This document shows positions 43,553-53,696 of a stretch of 64,000 bases of DNA, one piece after another; position 1 is the first letter of the stretch, and each line of letters opens with the position of its first letter. The notes below the pieces were generated by a model. That model worked only from the letters and a program-made list of their open reading frames with translations, searched no databases and was not told the DNA's origin. Both the position numbers and the translations under genes were made by a program. Origin of the DNA: Bacillus sp. N13C7 (GTDB lineage: Bacteria > Bacillota > Bacilli > Bacillales > Bacillaceae); assembly GCF_026790065.1 (NCBI RefSeq), contig NZ_JALAMO010000003.1, positions 124,001 to 188,000 of the forward strand. Reading direction: 5' to 3'.

Positions 43553-45478
43553 ATGCTTCATGGGCGACTTCGTGATATTCTGCGCTTGCTGATGGCGGCC
43601 GAAGCTCCGGTGACAAGCTCGTTTTTTGCCGCGCAATTAAACGTGACAACACGGACGGTCCGCAATGATATAAAGGAACTGCAAGGCGTGCTGAGCGGCC
43701 ATGGCGCTCTTGTCCAATCCGTAAGAGGTTCCGGCTACAAACTCCGCATTCATGACGAGCAGACATTCAGAACGCTGCTGCAAAATGAATGTCAGCAAAA
43801 AAAAGGCCTGCCGGTATTGCCGGAGGAGAGAATGGCCTATCTTATGAAAAGGCTGCTGCTTGCGGAGCATTACCTCAAGCTCGATGAACTGGCTGAAGAA
43901 CTATTTATCTCAAAATCTACGCTTCAAACGGATTTGAAAGAAGTCAAAAAAAGGCTGCTGCCTTACCGCATCGTCATGGAAACACGCCCGAATTACGGCT
44001 TCAAGCTCCGCGGTGACGAGGTGCAGATGAGGTACTGTATGGCGGAGTACATTTTTGATGATAGAGAAATGGAGATTGATGTTCTGAATGAAAAGGCTGA
44101 TATTGTGCCTAATGAAGAAATCGAAATCATCCGTTCAGCCATCCTCAAAAAAATGAAGAACGACCGCATCCCACTGTCTAACTTAGGGCTGAATAACCTC
44201 ATCATTCATATTGCCATCGCTTGTAAACGGATCAGAACGGAAAACTACGTATCTCTTTTTCCGGATGATATGGATCATATCCAGCATCAAAAGGAATATC
44301 AGGCGGCAGAAGCCATCGTAAAAGAGCTGGAATCAGCACTTGCCGTTACATTTCCGAAGGACGAGACGGCCTATATCGCCATGCATCTCCTTGGCACAAA
44401 ACGAATTCCGCAACCACAATGCGGGGAGGATGCTTTTTCAATTGACGAAGAAACTGATCAGCTGACATTTGCTATGATAAAGGCCGTTGATCGTGAACTG
44501 AAGCTCGGTATCCTGCATGACCAAGAGCTGAAAATCGGCTTGTCGCTGCATATGAAGCCGGCGATCAGCCGCAACCGATACGGCATGAACTTGCGAAATC
44601 CGATGCTGGCGGCGATCAAGGAACATTATCCACTGGCTTTTGAAGCCGGGATCGTTGCCGGAATGGTGATAAAGCAACAAACGGGCATTGAGATTCATGA
44701 AAACGAAATTGGTTATCTGGCCCTTCACTTTGGCGCCGCGATTGAACGAAAAAAAACAGAAAGCCCGCCGAAACGATGTATCATCGTATGCGCATCAGGT
44801 GCAGGAAGCGCCCAGCTTCTGCGTGAAAAACTCCGCTCCCATTTCGGCAAACGGCTTGATATTCTTGGAACGGCTGAGTACTACAGTCTTGACCAGATAT
44901 CCTATGATTCAATTGATTTTGTCATCAGCACCATCCCGATCAACAAAGAGCTCCCTGTGCCAGTGCTCAAGGTCAACACACTTCTGGGCGGGACTGACTT
45001 TACAAAAATCGAATCCATTCTAAGTGATGAAAAAGAAAAAGCGGCCCGCTATCTGAAAAAAGACCTGGTGTTTTTCCAGAAGGATCTGCGCTCAAAAGAA
45101 GAAGTGATTCAATTTTTAGGGCAGAAAGCAGTTGATTGCGGCTATGCCGATAAAGAAATCATAGATTCTATCTTTGAAAGAGAAGACATGTCGCCAACGT
45201 GCTTTGGCAATCTAGTTGCCATCCCGCACCCGCTCGTTCCGCAGACAAAAACTACGTTTTGGGCCGTCTGTACGCTCAAAAAACCGATAGATTGGGAGAA
45301 TCAGCGTGTTCAATTTGTCTGTCTGCTTTGTGTTGAAAAGGAGAACAAGGCCGATCTGCAAAGCATGTACAAACTGCTTGGCAGCATTTTGGATGACCCG
45401 TCGGCGGTGAACCAGCTGATCAAATGCCGTTCGTATCAAGAGCTTTCGGATGTGTTTGACCAAAAAATGCTGAGCTGA
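43553..45478 (+). CDS. licR: LicR, PRD-type activator of the lic operon
   Basis: 641 residues in the multi-domain Mga/LicR plan: an N-terminal HTH (SSFFAAQLNVTTRTVRNDIKELQ), a second HTH (LDELAEELFISKSTLQTDLKEVK), two PTS regulation domains (about 170-390), an EIIB-like domain (IIVCASGAGSAQLL, Cys) and a C-terminal EIIA-like domain (LVAIPHPLVPQ, His). Phosphorylation by HPr and EIILic sets its activity. RBS TAGGAGG precedes the ATG. licBCAH follows on the same strand behind its own promoter. Confidence 0.95.
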   Translation: MLHGRLRDILRLLMAAEAPVTSSFFAAQLNVTTRTVRNDIKELQGVLSGHGALVQSVRGSGYKLRIHDEQTFRTLLQNECQQKKGLPVLPEERMAYLMKRLLLAEHYLKLDELAEELFISKSTLQTDLKEVKKRLLPYRIVMETRPNYGFKLRGDEVQMRYCMAEYIFDDREMEIDVLNEKADIVPNEEIEIIRSAILKKMKNDRIPLSNLGLNNLIIHIAIACKRIRTENYVSLFPDDMDHIQHQKEYQAAEAIVKELESALAVTFPKDETAYIAMHLLGTKRIPQPQCGEDAFSIDEETDQLTFAMIKAVDRELKLGILHDQELKIGLSLHMKPAISRNRYGMNLRNPMLAAIKEHYPLAFEAGIVAGMVIKQQTGIEIHENEIGYLALHFGAAIERKKTESPPKRCIIVCASGAGSAQLLREKLRSHFGKRLDILGTAEYYSLDQISYDSIDFVISTIPINKELPVPVLKVNTLLGGTDFTKIESILSDEKEKAARYLKKDLVFFQKDLRSKEEVIQFLGQKAVDCGYADKEIIDSIFEREDMSPTCFGNLVAIPHPLVPQTKTTFWAVCTLKKPIDWENQRVQFVCLLCVEKENKADLQSMYKLLGSILDDPSAVNQLIKCRSYQELSDVFDQKMLS

Positions 45479-45494
45479 CAGTCTGTATATACCT

Positions 45495-45517
45495 TTTTTC
45501 CGTTTGCTGCGGAAAAA
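45495..45517 (+). promoter_or_regulatory. Inverted repeat upstream of licB, probable LicR operator
   Basis: TTTTTCCG-N7-CGGAAAAA, a perfect 8-base inverted repeat ending two bases before the licB -35 box: the right place for an activator site. It lacks a T run after it, so it is unlikely to be the licR terminator. Confidence 0.65.
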
Positions 45518-45519
45518 CC

Positions 45520-45548
45520 TTGAGTGTTTATGAAAGCGATTTCATAAT
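45520..45548 (+). promoter_or_regulatory. licB promoter
   Basis: TTGAGT (45520-45525), 17-base spacer, CATAAT (45543-45548). The -10 overlaps a cre. Confidence 0.65.
45531..45544 (+). promoter_or_regulatory. cre (CcpA site) in the licB promoter
   Basis: TGAAAGCGATTTCA matches the catabolite-responsive element consensus fully and lies between the -35 and -10, explaining glucose repression. Confidence 0.85.
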
Positions 45549-45606
45549 ATGATGATAGCAACAGCAGGACATGACAAAATTGATCAAACTCTAGGGGGTC
45601 TTTTAC

Positions 45607-45915
45607 ATGAATATATTACTCGTTTGTGCAGCAGGCATGTCTACCAGCTTACTGGTGAGCAAGATGGAAAAAAGTGCGCAGGAACAAGGAAAAGACTATA
45701 CCATTTGGGCAGTTTCAGGCGATTCTGTACAGAATCATATCGATAAAGCGGATGTACTGCTTCTCGGCCCGCAAGTCCGTTATATGCTTCCGCAGCTGAA
45801 AAAATTAGGAGAGTCAAAGGGAGTTCCGGTAGACGTCATTAATACCGTTCATTATGGCACGTGCAACGGGGCGGAAGTGCTGAAATCAGCTGAACAGCTT
45901 GGACATGTGTCATAG
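45607..45915 (+). CDS. licB: PTS lichenan/oligo-beta-glucoside EIIB
   Basis: 102 residues, lactose/cellobiose-type EIIB. Phosphorylated Cys is in the N-terminal [14 protein letters not shown]. It passes phosphate from LicA to incoming beta-glucosides such as cellobiose and lichenan fragments. RBS TAGGGGG precedes the ATG. First gene of licBCAH. Confidence 0.96.
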
Positions 45916-45930
45916 AGAGGAGCGGGCTGT

Positions 45931-47289
45931 GTGAATAAAGTCAATCAGATCTTAGAAGAAAAGGTTATGCCTATAGCTGGAAGAATTGCGGGACAGCGCC
46001 ATTTGCAGGCACTGCGTGATGGTATCATCCTCACGATGCCGCTGATTATCATCGGTTCTTTTTTCCTCATTATCGGCAACCTCCCGATCCCGGGATACGC
46101 CGAGTTTATGGCAAAAACGTTTGGCAGCTCCTGGTCTGAAAAACTGGCCTACCCAGTCGACGCCACCTTTGAAATTATGGGACTGGTCGCCGCATTCGGC
46201 ATCGCCTACCGGCTCGCCGAGAAATACGGCGTCGATGCCTTGTCGGCAGGAGCCATTTCCCTTGCGGCATTTTTGTTAGCGACACCGTATCAAGTACCGT
46301 TTACACCTGATGGTTCGACGAAAGAAATTATGGTCGGCGGCGGAATTCCGCTTTCGCTGATGGGAAGCAAAGGCCTGTTTGTCGCCATGATTATCGCGAT
46401 GGTGTCGACAGAGATTTACCGTCTCATCATCCAGCGTAACTTGGTCTTCAAAATGCCGGATGGCGTTCCGCCGGCAGTCAGCAAGTCATTTGTCGCGTTA
46501 ATCCCCGGCTTTGCGGTCATCTTCCTGATCTGGGCAGCCCGGCTGCTTGTTGAAGCGACGCCGTTTGAAAGCCTTCATAATATTGTAAGCGTTTTATTGG
46601 GGACGCCGCTTTCCATTCTTGGCGGAAGCCTGGGGGGCAGCCTCGTTGCGGAAGGCGTCAAAATGCTTTTATGGGCCTGCGGGCTTCACGGCGCCAATAT
46701 TGTCGGCGGCGTCATGGCACCGATTTGGTACGGCGCCATGGACGCCAACCGAATCGCGTTTCAAGCCGGCGAGGAGCTGCCTAAAATTTTCACCCAGCAG
46801 TTTTTTGATATCTGGATTAATATCGGCGGAAGCGGAGCCACATTGGCACTCGTTGTCACAATGTTCCTGCGCGCCCGAAGCAAACAAATGAAGCAGCTCG
46901 GAAAGCTTGCAATCGGTCCGGCCATCTTCAATATTAACGAACCGATTATATTTGGAATGCCGATCGTCATGAACCCGATGCTCTTACTTCCGTTTATCAT
47001 CACGCCGCTTGTCACAGTGACACTCACTTATATCGGAATGAGCACCGGCCTTGTCGCCAAACCGGCGGGTATCGCAGTCCCATGGACCATGCCGCCAATC
47101 TTTTCAGGCTATTTGGCGACAGGAGGAAAAGTCTCAGGCGCGGTCATGCAAGCCATTAATATCGCTGTATCCTTTGTTGTCTATTATCCATTCTTCAGAA
47201 TGTGGGATAAACAGAAGCTGAGAGAAGAAAACGATCTGGAGCTGATCCAAACACCTGCAGCATCAGATGACAAAGAAGCGGCTCTGTAG
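45931..47289 (+). CDS. licC: PTS lichenan/oligo-beta-glucoside EIIC permease
   Basis: 452 residues, cellobiose-type EIIC with about ten membrane segments; substrate-loop motif ACGLHGANIVGG and NINEPIIFGMPIVMNP are typical. GTG start at 45931, RBS GAGAGGAG. Membrane channel of the Lic phosphotransferase system. Confidence 0.95.
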   Translation: MNKVNQILEEKVMPIAGRIAGQRHLQALRDGIILTMPLIIIGSFFLIIGNLPIPGYAEFMAKTFGSSWSEKLAYPVDATFEIMGLVAAFGIAYRLAEKYGVDALSAGAISLAAFLLATPYQVPFTPDGSTKEIMVGGGIPLSLMGSKGLFVAMIIAMVSTEIYRLIIQRNLVFKMPDGVPPAVSKSFVALIPGFAVIFLIWAARLLVEATPFESLHNIVSVLLGTPLSILGGSLGGSLVAEGVKMLLWACGLHGANIVGGVMAPIWYGAMDANRIAFQAGEELPKIFTQQFFDIWINIGGSGATLALVVTMFLRARSKQMKQLGKLAIGPAIFNINEPIIFGMPIVMNPMLLLPFIITPLVTVTLTYIGMSTGLVAKPAGIAVPWTMPPIFSGYLATGGKVSGAVMQAINIAVSFVVYYPFFRMWDKQKLREENDLELIQTPAASDDKEAAL

Positions 47290-47307
47290 AGAAAGGAAGT
47301 GAATCGC

Positions 47308-47640
47308 GTGAATGAGAAAATGGAGCAAATCATTTTTCAAATTATTCTTCACGGAGGAAACGGCAGGAGCTCCGCCATGGAGGCCATTGCTGCTGCGAAA
47401 AGCGGTGACGCAGAAGAAGCGCAGAAAAAGCTTCAAGAGTCCGCAGAAGAATTAACAAAAGCCCATCATTACCAGACAGAGCTGATCCAAAATGAAGCGG
47501 GCGGAGAAAGGACGGAAATGACGCTTCTGATGGTTCATGCACAGGATCATTTAATGAATGCGATGACAGTGAAGGATCTCGCGGCGGAGTTCATTGCGTT
47601 ATATGAAAAAATCACCGAGCAAAGGGGAGCAAGCATATGA
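47308..47640 (+). CDS. licA: PTS lichenan/oligo-beta-glucoside EIIA
   Basis: 110 residues from the GTG at 47308 (RBS AAAGGAAG), all-helical lactose/cellobiose EIIA. The phosphorylated His lies in [13 protein letters not shown]. It takes phosphate from HPr. A frame start at 47299 overlaps the ribosome site and is unlikely. Overlaps licH by four bases. Confidence 0.95.
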   Translation: MNEKMEQIIFQIILHGGNGRSSAMEAIAAAKSGDAEEAQKKLQESAEELTKAHHYQTELIQNEAGGERTEMTLLMVHAQDHLMNAMTVKDLAAEFIALYEKITEQRGASI

Positions 47641-48965
47641 CAAAAGGATTAAAAATTGTAACGATTGGCGGAGGTTCAAGCTACACGCCAGAGCTCGTGG
47701 AAGGGTTCATTAAACGGTATGATGAACTGCCTGTCCGTGAATTATGGCTCGTCGATATCCCTGAGGGCGAAGAGAAGCTGAATATTGTCGGCACGCTCGC
47801 CAAACGGATGGTTGAAAAAGCCGGTGTCCCGATCGACATTCACCTTACGCTCGACCGGAGAAAAGCGATGAAAGACGCAGATTTTGTCACGACTCAATTC
47901 CGCGTCGGACTTCTGCAGGCAAGAGCCAAGGATGAACGCATTCCATTAAAATACGGGGTCATCGGCCAGGAAACGAACGGCCCGGGAGGCCTGTTCAAAG
48001 GATTGCGCACAATTCCGGTCATCCTTGAGATCGCAAAGGACATAGAAGAGCTCTGCCCGAACGCTTGGCTTGTTAACTTCACAAACCCGGCCGGCATGGT
48101 GACAGAAGCCTTGCTTCGCTACTCCAACCTGAAGAAAGTCGTCGGTCTCTGTAACGTTCCAATCGGCATCAAAATGGGTGTAGCCAAAGCGCTTGATGTA
48201 GATGTGGACCGCATAGAAGTCCAATTCGCCGGACTGAATCATATGGTATTCGGGCTGGATGTCTTCTTGGACGGTGTCAGTGTGAAGGAGCAAGTCATTG
48301 AAGCCATGGGTGATCCGAAAAACGCGATGACGATGAAAAACATTTCGGGTGCAGAGTGGGAGCCGGAATTTTTAAAAGCGCTCGATATCATCCCTTGCGG
48401 CTATCACCGTTACTATTTCAAAACGAAAGAGATGCTGGAGCATGAGCTGGAAGCATCACAAACAGAAGGCACACGCGCTGAAGTCGTGCAAAAGGTTGAA
48501 AAAGAGCTGTTCGAGCTTTACAAAGATCCAAACCTAGCGATCAAACCGCCGCAGCTGGAAAAACGGGGCGGCGCTTACTACAGCGATGCAGCGTGTAATT
48601 TAATCAGTTCCATTTACAATGATAAACACGACATTCAGCCGGTGAACACGGTCAATAATGGCGCAATAGCCAGCATCCCAGACGACTCCGCAGTTGAAGT
48701 GAACTGTGTCATGACGAAAAATGGGCCTAAGCCAATTGCTGTCGGCGATCTGCCGGTATCTGTCCGGGGCCTTGTCCAGCAAATCAAATCCTTTGAGCGG
48801 GTCGCGGCAGAAGCGGCAGTTACAGGCGACTATCAAACAGCACTTCTCGCGATGACCATTAATCCGCTCGTCCCATCTGACAAGGTCGCCAAGCAGATTT
48901 TAGACGACATGCTGGAGGCGCACAAAGCGTACCTGCCGCAGTTCTTTAACAAAATTGAAGCGTAA
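47637..48965 (+). CDS. licH: 6-phospho-beta-glucosidase, GH family 4
   Basis: 442 residues. GH4 enzyme using NAD and a divalent metal: NAD-binding [15 protein letters not shown] at the N-terminus, [12 protein letters not shown], and metal-ligand motifs GLCNVPIG (Cys) and AGLNHM (His). It cleaves the phosphorylated disaccharides delivered by LicBCA. Last gene of the operon, followed by a terminator. Confidence 0.95.
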   Translation: MTKGLKIVTIGGGSSYTPELVEGFIKRYDELPVRELWLVDIPEGEEKLNIVGTLAKRMVEKAGVPIDIHLTLDRRKAMKDADFVTTQFRVGLLQARAKDERIPLKYGVIGQETNGPGGLFKGLRTIPVILEIAKDIEELCPNAWLVNFTNPAGMVTEALLRYSNLKKVVGLCNVPIGIKMGVAKALDVDVDRIEVQFAGLNHMVFGLDVFLDGVSVKEQVIEAMGDPKNAMTMKNISGAEWEPEFLKALDIIPCGYHRYYFKTKEMLEHELEASQTEGTRAEVVQKVEKELFELYKDPNLAIKPPQLEKRGGAYYSDAACNLISSIYNDKHDIQPVNTVNNGAIASIPDDSAVEVNCVMTKNGPKPIAVGDLPVSVRGLVQQIKSFERVAAEAAVTGDYQTALLAMTINPLVPSDKVAKQILDDMLEAHKAYLPQFFNKIEA

Positions 48966-48997
48966 AAAACGCCGGCCTTCAGTGGGCCGGCTTTTTG
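48966..48997. terminator. Bidirectional terminator between licH and ilvK
   Basis: GCCGGCC/GGGCCGGC stem with TTTTT on the plus strand and T-rich tail on the minus strand. Confidence 0.88.
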
Positions 48998-48998
48998 C

Positions 48999-50090
48999 TT
49001 ACTTGCTTTCAGTCAGTGCTGCAACCTCAGTCGTCCATCCGAACTCATCAGCGACAGCGCCTTTTTGAATACCTGTAATCGTATCATATAGCTTTTTGGC
49101 GATTTCACCTGTTTCACCGTTGTTAATCGACAGTGTTTCATCCTGCCAGATCAGCTCACCAACCGGCGAAATCACAGCAGCTGTGCCTGTGCCGAAGGCT
49201 TCCTCGAGGATGCCGTCTTTATGGGCTTGGATGACCTCATCGATCGCAATTTTCCGTTCTGAAACCGGAAGGCCCCAATGCTTAAGCAAAGCGATGACGG
49301 AATTGCGCGTAATGCCTTCCAGGATGCTTCCGTTCAGCATTGGCGTTACAATTTCACCGTTGATTTTGAAGAAGATATTCATGCTTCCGACTTCTTCAAT
49401 GTATTTCTTCTCAATGCCGTCCAGCCAGAGTACTTGAGAAAATCCTTTCTCTTCAGCCACCTGCTGCGCTTTTAAGCTTGAAGCGTAGTTCCCTGCGGTT
49501 TTGGCATTTCCCGTTCCGCCTTTTACCGCACGCACAAATTCACTTTCAACAGCGATTTTGACCGGCTTGATGCCTTCTTTGTAATAAGAGCCGACCGGAG
49601 AAAGAATGATAAAGAGCTTATACGTATGAGATGCTGCAACACCGAGGAAAGGCTCGGTTGCGATGATAAACGGACGGATATAAAGGGACGTGCCCTCTGC
49701 ATTCGGAATCCAGTCTTTGTCGATCGCAACAAGCTGTTTTAAGCCTTCCAGAACCTGTTCTTCATCAATTTGCGGGATGCAGAGCCGGTCGTTTGATTGA
49801 TTCAGGCGTTCCATATTTTTTTCCGGTCTGAAAAGCAGGACATGGTCATCCTCTGACACATAGGCCTTTAATCCTTCAAACACAGTTTGGCCGTAGTGAT
49901 ATACCATTGCGGCCGGGTCCATTGAAACAGGTTGATAAGGAATGATTCTTGGATCATACCATCCTTTATCCGCCGCGTAGTCCATTACAAACATGTGGTC
50001 TGTAAACACTCTTCCGAATGAAAGCTGATTTGGATCTGGTTTCGGTTTTTTTGTTGATGTTAATTCAACGCGAATCGTTTGTTTAGTCAT
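48999..50090 (-). CDS. ilvK: Branched-chain amino acid aminotransferase IlvK
   Basis: 363 residues, class IV PLP aminotransferase. The PLP-binding lysine is probably in the [19 protein letters not shown] segment, with [11 protein letters not shown] and [12 protein letters not shown] as further conserved blocks. Interconverts Leu, Ile and Val with their keto acids, and in B. subtilis also finishes methionine salvage (ywaA/ilvK). Start at 50090 with GGGAG before it. Confidence 0.95.
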   Translation of the reverse strand: MTKQTIRVELTSTKKPKPDPNQLSFGRVFTDHMFVMDYAADKGWYDPRIIPYQPVSMDPAAMVYHYGQTVFEGLKAYVSEDDHVLLFRPEKNMERLNQSNDRLCIPQIDEEQVLEGLKQLVAIDKDWIPNAEGTSLYIRPFIIATEPFLGVAASHTYKLFIILSPVGSYYKEGIKPVKIAVESEFVRAVKGGTGNAKTAGNYASSLKAQQVAEEKGFSQVLWLDGIEKKYIEEVGSMNIFFKINGEIVTPMLNGSILEGITRNSVIALLKHWGLPVSERKIAIDEVIQAHKDGILEEAFGTGTAAVISPVGELIWQDETLSINNGETGEIAKKLYDTITGIQKGAVADEFGWTTEVAALTESK

Positions 50091-50122
50091 GGTCAATCTC
50101 CCTGTTGTTAAATTGTTTATAT

Positions 50123-50141
50123 TATCAAACTTATTTGAAAA
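50123..50141 (-). promoter_or_regulatory. CodY-box-like sequence upstream of ilvK
   Basis: Minus strand TATTTTCAAATAAGT matches the 15-base CodY consensus (AATTTTCWGAAAATT) with four mismatches. It lies about 35-50 bases before the start codon. Suggestive only. Confidence 0.3.
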
Positions 50142-50214
50142 TAATTTATATTCTATTGTATACCTTCAACAAATATTCGCAATAGGTTTGCTCAAATTTG
50201 TAAGAAATTCATAA

Positions 50215-50244
50215 GAAAAAAGCAGGAGAAATTAATTCTCCTGC
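50215..50244 (-). terminator. Terminator of the dlt operon
   Basis: Minus strand GCAGGAGAA/TTCTCCTGC stem followed by six T. The dltE stop codon lies in its loop. Confidence 0.9.
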
Positions 50245-50990
50245 GCGTTCATTTGTTGGAACACCCTGTCATAATCAGCGCGAGTGGCATTCCGAAGACC
50301 TTCAACACGTTCATTTGTAATCTCTTGTTTCCCTTCTTTCAAGCCGTCCAAGAAATATTGAACATATTCTTCAGCTGACATGCCCCGGTATGTCAGGCCT
50401 TGTTTATCCCGTGATTTTTGGTTTAGTCCCGTGTCCACCATAGGAGGCGCCATTTCAATCACTTCCACGCTCGTATCGCGAAGCTGGTGTCTGAGCGTAA
50501 GCGAGAATGAGTGAAGTGCCGCTTTTGTTGCACAGTACACCGGATAAACAGCTAACGGGTTAAACGCTAGTCCCGACGTGACCTGAACGATTGCCGCCTC
50601 GGGCTGCTTCATCAAATGAGGTGTGAAAAGGGCTGATAAATGGACAGGCGCTTGGAAATTAAGTTCAATTTCATCTCCGTCTACAAACAGCTCCTCTGTC
50701 CCTTTTTTGAAGTCGATTTCCTTTTGAATGCCGGCGTTGTTGACGAGAACATTCAGGTTCGGGAATTCCTTTAGAGCCCATTCAAACAATGCCTCCCGCT
50801 GCGAACGGTCTGCAACATCACATTGCTTTGTATGGATGTTTGGGAGCTGCTGCTTCGCTTCTGAAAGCCTCGCCTCGCTGCGTCCGCAAATAATGACTTC
50901 ATTGCCAAGTTCCAGCAGGCGCTTGGCCAGTTCAAGCCCGATGCCGGCTGAACCCCCTGTGATTAAAACCGTATTGCCTGTCATCTTCAT
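50232..50990 (-). CDS. dltE: DltE, short-chain dehydrogenase at the end of the dlt operon
   Basis: 252-residue classical SDR: TGGSAGIGLELA (cofactor), NNAG, and YCATK (catalytic Tyr, Lys). Its substrate is unknown and it is dispensable for D-alanylation, as I recall. It is 87 bases after dltD. RBS GAGGTGG precedes the ATG. Confidence 0.92.
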   Translation of the reverse strand: MKMTGNTVLITGGSAGIGLELAKRLLELGNEVIICGRSEARLSEAKQQLPNIHTKQCDVADRSQREALFEWALKEFPNLNVLVNNAGIQKEIDFKKGTEELFVDGDEIELNFQAPVHLSALFTPHLMKQPEAAIVQVTSGLAFNPLAVYPVYCATKAALHSFSLTLRHQLRDTSVEVIEMAPPMVDTGLNQKSRDKQGLTYRGMSAEEYVQYFLDGLKEGKQEITNERVEGLRNATRADYDRVFQQMNAQEN

Positions 50991-51077
50991 TGATATACCA
51001 CCTCTAACTAGTTGGCTGTGATTCCTTTACTATTTGAAATCTTAGCAGGAAATATGCAGCCGTGTCCTATGAGATGC

Positions 51078-52256
51078 TCAGGAGGAAGTGACTTTTCCGG
51101 TTTTGTAAAATTCGTCAATTGCTTTATCGACATACACCCAGCCTTTCCAGCCGATGTGAATGGTATCTTTCATGAAATACGGGTCATATTCATGCCCCGA
51201 AAAATCAGCAACCTGGAAGCCCTTCGCTCTAATCTGCTTATTCACTTTTTTGTAATAATCAGTGCGGCCTTTTTTCGGGAAGCCTGTGTAGTCGTACCAT
51301 TTTCCGTTGACAGGGATGGTGACAAACATAGGCTCTGCGCCCGCATCCTTCAGGATATCGAGCATCATTTCAAAGTCGCCATATTCCGGTGACACCGCAT
51401 ACGATCTTCCTTTGTTTTTCCCTTTCAGCTTAGGCACTTTCGGCTTCAGCTTTTTATAGACAGGGTTGTCGATGTGAAAATCGTTAGAACCGGAGTGGCG
51501 TTTGCCTGATTGATCCGCCAGTTTATTCAATTCAGACCATGACTTATCCTTTACTGACTGCGAGATATAGCGCTTTGGCCCGGATGATTCTGTCGTTGAA
51601 TAATACAGATCTTTCTTTTCCAGCATGCTGTAATACACTTTCGCCGCCGGCTTCAGCGCGTTCACTTTCCACGTCTGGCCGTTTACCATTGCTTTGTACA
51701 GCTCAGAAAGAATGGCATCGTTTTGCACAGCCTTAAAGCGCAGCATGCGTTTCATCATTTTCTTTTTAATTTCAGGGTCGATCTGATCGTTAAATGCCAA
51801 ATCAAGCCCTTGCAGTGCAGAATAGTTCGGCGCGAAATGCTGTTCATCAGACCCGCGCTTAATAAACCATTGCGGAGACACGATGAATACGATTTTTTTG
51901 CCCTTCAGCTGATCCATATGGGCAGCGAAGTTTAAAGAATGAATCAATGACTGGGACCCGCCTTTGCCGACAAGGTATGGCGTGAATCCCTCATTGTTTA
52001 CCTGAAAATAATTAGATGGGTGGAACTCGTCCAGCCGAGAAAGCTCAGAAGACCCGTAAATCGGAAGATATGTCGGATCTTTGAGCATCTGATCTTGTAA
52101 ATATAGCCCTTGAAACATACTCGGATTCAAGGCTGTTGCTGACTCTTTCACACGCTTATCGGTGATGAAGCCTGTCAGCCATGAAGATGGAATTGCGATG
52201 GCGCCTGCGAATAGAATAAACGCCAAAATAATTGGACCGAAAAAACGCTTTTTCAT
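51078..52256 (-). CDS. dltD: DltD, D-alanyl-lipoteichoic acid biosynthesis protein
   Basis: 392 residues: one N-terminal membrane anchor (GPIILAFILFAGAIAIP) and an extracellular SGNH-type esterase fold. Catalytic Ser in PIYGSSELSR (about residue 71) and Asp-His in KDTIHIGW near the C-terminus. It transfers D-alanine to lipoteichoic acid with DltB and DltX. Start overlaps the dltC stop by one base. Confidence 0.95.
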   Translation of the reverse strand: MKKRFFGPIILAFILFAGAIAIPSSWLTGFITDKRVKESATALNPSMFQGLYLQDQMLKDPTYLPIYGSSELSRLDEFHPSNYFQVNNEGFTPYLVGKGGSQSLIHSLNFAAHMDQLKGKKIVFIVSPQWFIKRGSDEQHFAPNYSALQGLDLAFNDQIDPEIKKKMMKRMLRFKAVQNDAILSELYKAMVNGQTWKVNALKPAAKVYYSMLEKKDLYYSTTESSGPKRYISQSVKDKSWSELNKLADQSGKRHSGSNDFHIDNPVYKKLKPKVPKLKGKNKGRSYAVSPEYGDFEMMLDILKDAGAEPMFVTIPVNGKWYDYTGFPKKGRTDYYKKVNKQIRAKGFQVADFSGHEYDPYFMKDTIHIGWKGWVYVDKAIDEFYKTGKVTSS

Positions 52257-52492
52257 TATTTCAACTCAGACAGCTGATTTACAATGTTGTTAGGTGTATT
52301 CCAAACGTCCCGGTCAAATTCAGTGATCGGCACTAAAATATCAAAACGGTTTTCAATCGCAAGCAGCAATTCTACTGTTCCAAAAGAATCAAGCAAACCT
52401 TCTTCAAAAATTTCAATATCAGGATTTTCCTTTACGATGTCATCCTGGCAAACCTCTGCTAAAACGTCTAATACCTCTTGTTTAAAATCCAT
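52256..52492 (-). CDS. dltC: DltC, D-alanine carrier protein
   Basis: 78-residue acyl-carrier-type protein. The phosphopantetheine Ser is in the [11 protein letters not shown] motif (about residue 36). Loaded with D-alanine by DltA and delivered to DltB. RBS AAAGGAG precedes the ATG. Confidence 0.97.
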   Translation of the reverse strand: MDFKQEVLDVLAEVCQDDIVKENPDIEIFEEGLLDSFGTVELLLAIENRFDILVPITEFDRDVWNTPNNIVNQLSELK

Positions 52493-52508
52493 AGCTATCT
52501 AATCTCCT

Positions 52509-53696
52509 TTAATGGTGGTGATGAAATGGTTTTCCTGAGAAAATATAAAACCCGAAGCAAACGAAATGGAATGTGATCACAATCGCGAGAATGGTTGTCC
52601 AGCGGTTGGACGGCAGCCATTTATATTTCTTATTCCACTTCTCGAAAAAGTTGTAACACGTCATCAGAACGGCGTGATAGAGGCCGTAAATGATATATTG
52701 CGGCGCGAGCCCGTGCCAAACCCCCATCAGCATAAACAGCAGGAAATACCCGATGTTTGAGACGGCCATACGGTTTTTGATCCACTTTTTCTTAGTCATC
52801 CAAAATACGAATCTCATAAACACATAATCTCTGAACCAGAATGACAGAGACATATGCCAGCGATTCCAGAAATCTTTAATATTTTTACTGATAAACGGTT
52901 TATTAAAGTTTTCCGGTGATTTAATGCCCATAATGTAGCTGACCCCGACGGCAAACATTGTGTAGCCGGCGAAATCAAAGAATAAATACATGCTGTAGCC
53001 GTACATGTACAGCAGGTTCCCGAGAATCTTATTGTGCGTGATCGCGGGAAGATTCATGATGAAGTACGTATTGATTGCGTAGCCGATAATAAACTTGTAC
53101 AGGAAACCGATAAAGATCTTATGAATCCCTGTGTACAATAGATCAGCGTATTCTTCTTTTGTCCAAGCCTTCTGTTCATCCTTGACGAACCGACGGTATC
53201 TGTCGATCGGACCGGAGGAAATCGTCGGGAAAAACAGGATGAAATACAGCAGGCGGTGCAGCGGCAGCTGTTCTTTCAGCAGGCCGTCTCTTGCTTCCAT
53301 AATCAGCTGAACGCCTTTAAAGGTTAAATACGAAATCCCTAAAAAGCTGATCAGGTTATGTGGCGGGTGATGCGGCTGCGGGTGTGAAAGAAACGGCCAT
53401 ATTTTTGACAGAAATAAAGGCAGAATCGACGCGATAACAGCTCCGCAAAAGACAAAGCCGCTGTTCGCTTTCTGCCGGTATGCCAGGTAGCCGCTGATCA
53501 GGAGCACCTGCCATATTGTAAACAGGCACAGTGCGATGACTCCGTGTAAGTCGTGCGAAAAAATTAAAGCCAATATAATGATAGATATGAACATGTTGTA
53601 TGCTTGAAATCTTTTTCCGTTCAGGCCGAGAATGATCGTCGGCAGAAGAAGAATGCCAAGCAGTATAAAGAATAAAAACGAGCTGTAAGGCGTCAT
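52509..53696 (-). CDS. dltB: DltB, MBOAT-family D-alanyl transferase
   Basis: 395 residues, about eleven membrane segments, MBOAT fold. The catalytic His is in [29 protein letters not shown] is the other conserved block. It moves D-alanine across the membrane from DltC. The C-terminus ends in a His-rich stretch (KPFHHHH), likely native. Overlaps dltA by four bases. Confidence 0.96.
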   Translation of the reverse strand: MTPYSSFLFFILLGILLLPTIILGLNGKRFQAYNMFISIIILALIFSHDLHGVIALCLFTIWQVLLISGYLAYRQKANSGFVFCGAVIASILPLFLSKIWPFLSHPQPHHPPHNLISFLGISYLTFKGVQLIMEARDGLLKEQLPLHRLLYFILFFPTISSGPIDRYRRFVKDEQKAWTKEEYADLLYTGIHKIFIGFLYKFIIGYAINTYFIMNLPAITHNKILGNLLYMYGYSMYLFFDFAGYTMFAVGVSYIMGIKSPENFNKPFISKNIKDFWNRWHMSLSFWFRDYVFMRFVFWMTKKKWIKNRMAVSNIGYFLLFMLMGVWHGLAPQYIIYGLYHAVLMTCYNFFEKWNKKYKWLPSNRWTTILAIVITFHFVCFGFYIFSGKPFHHHH

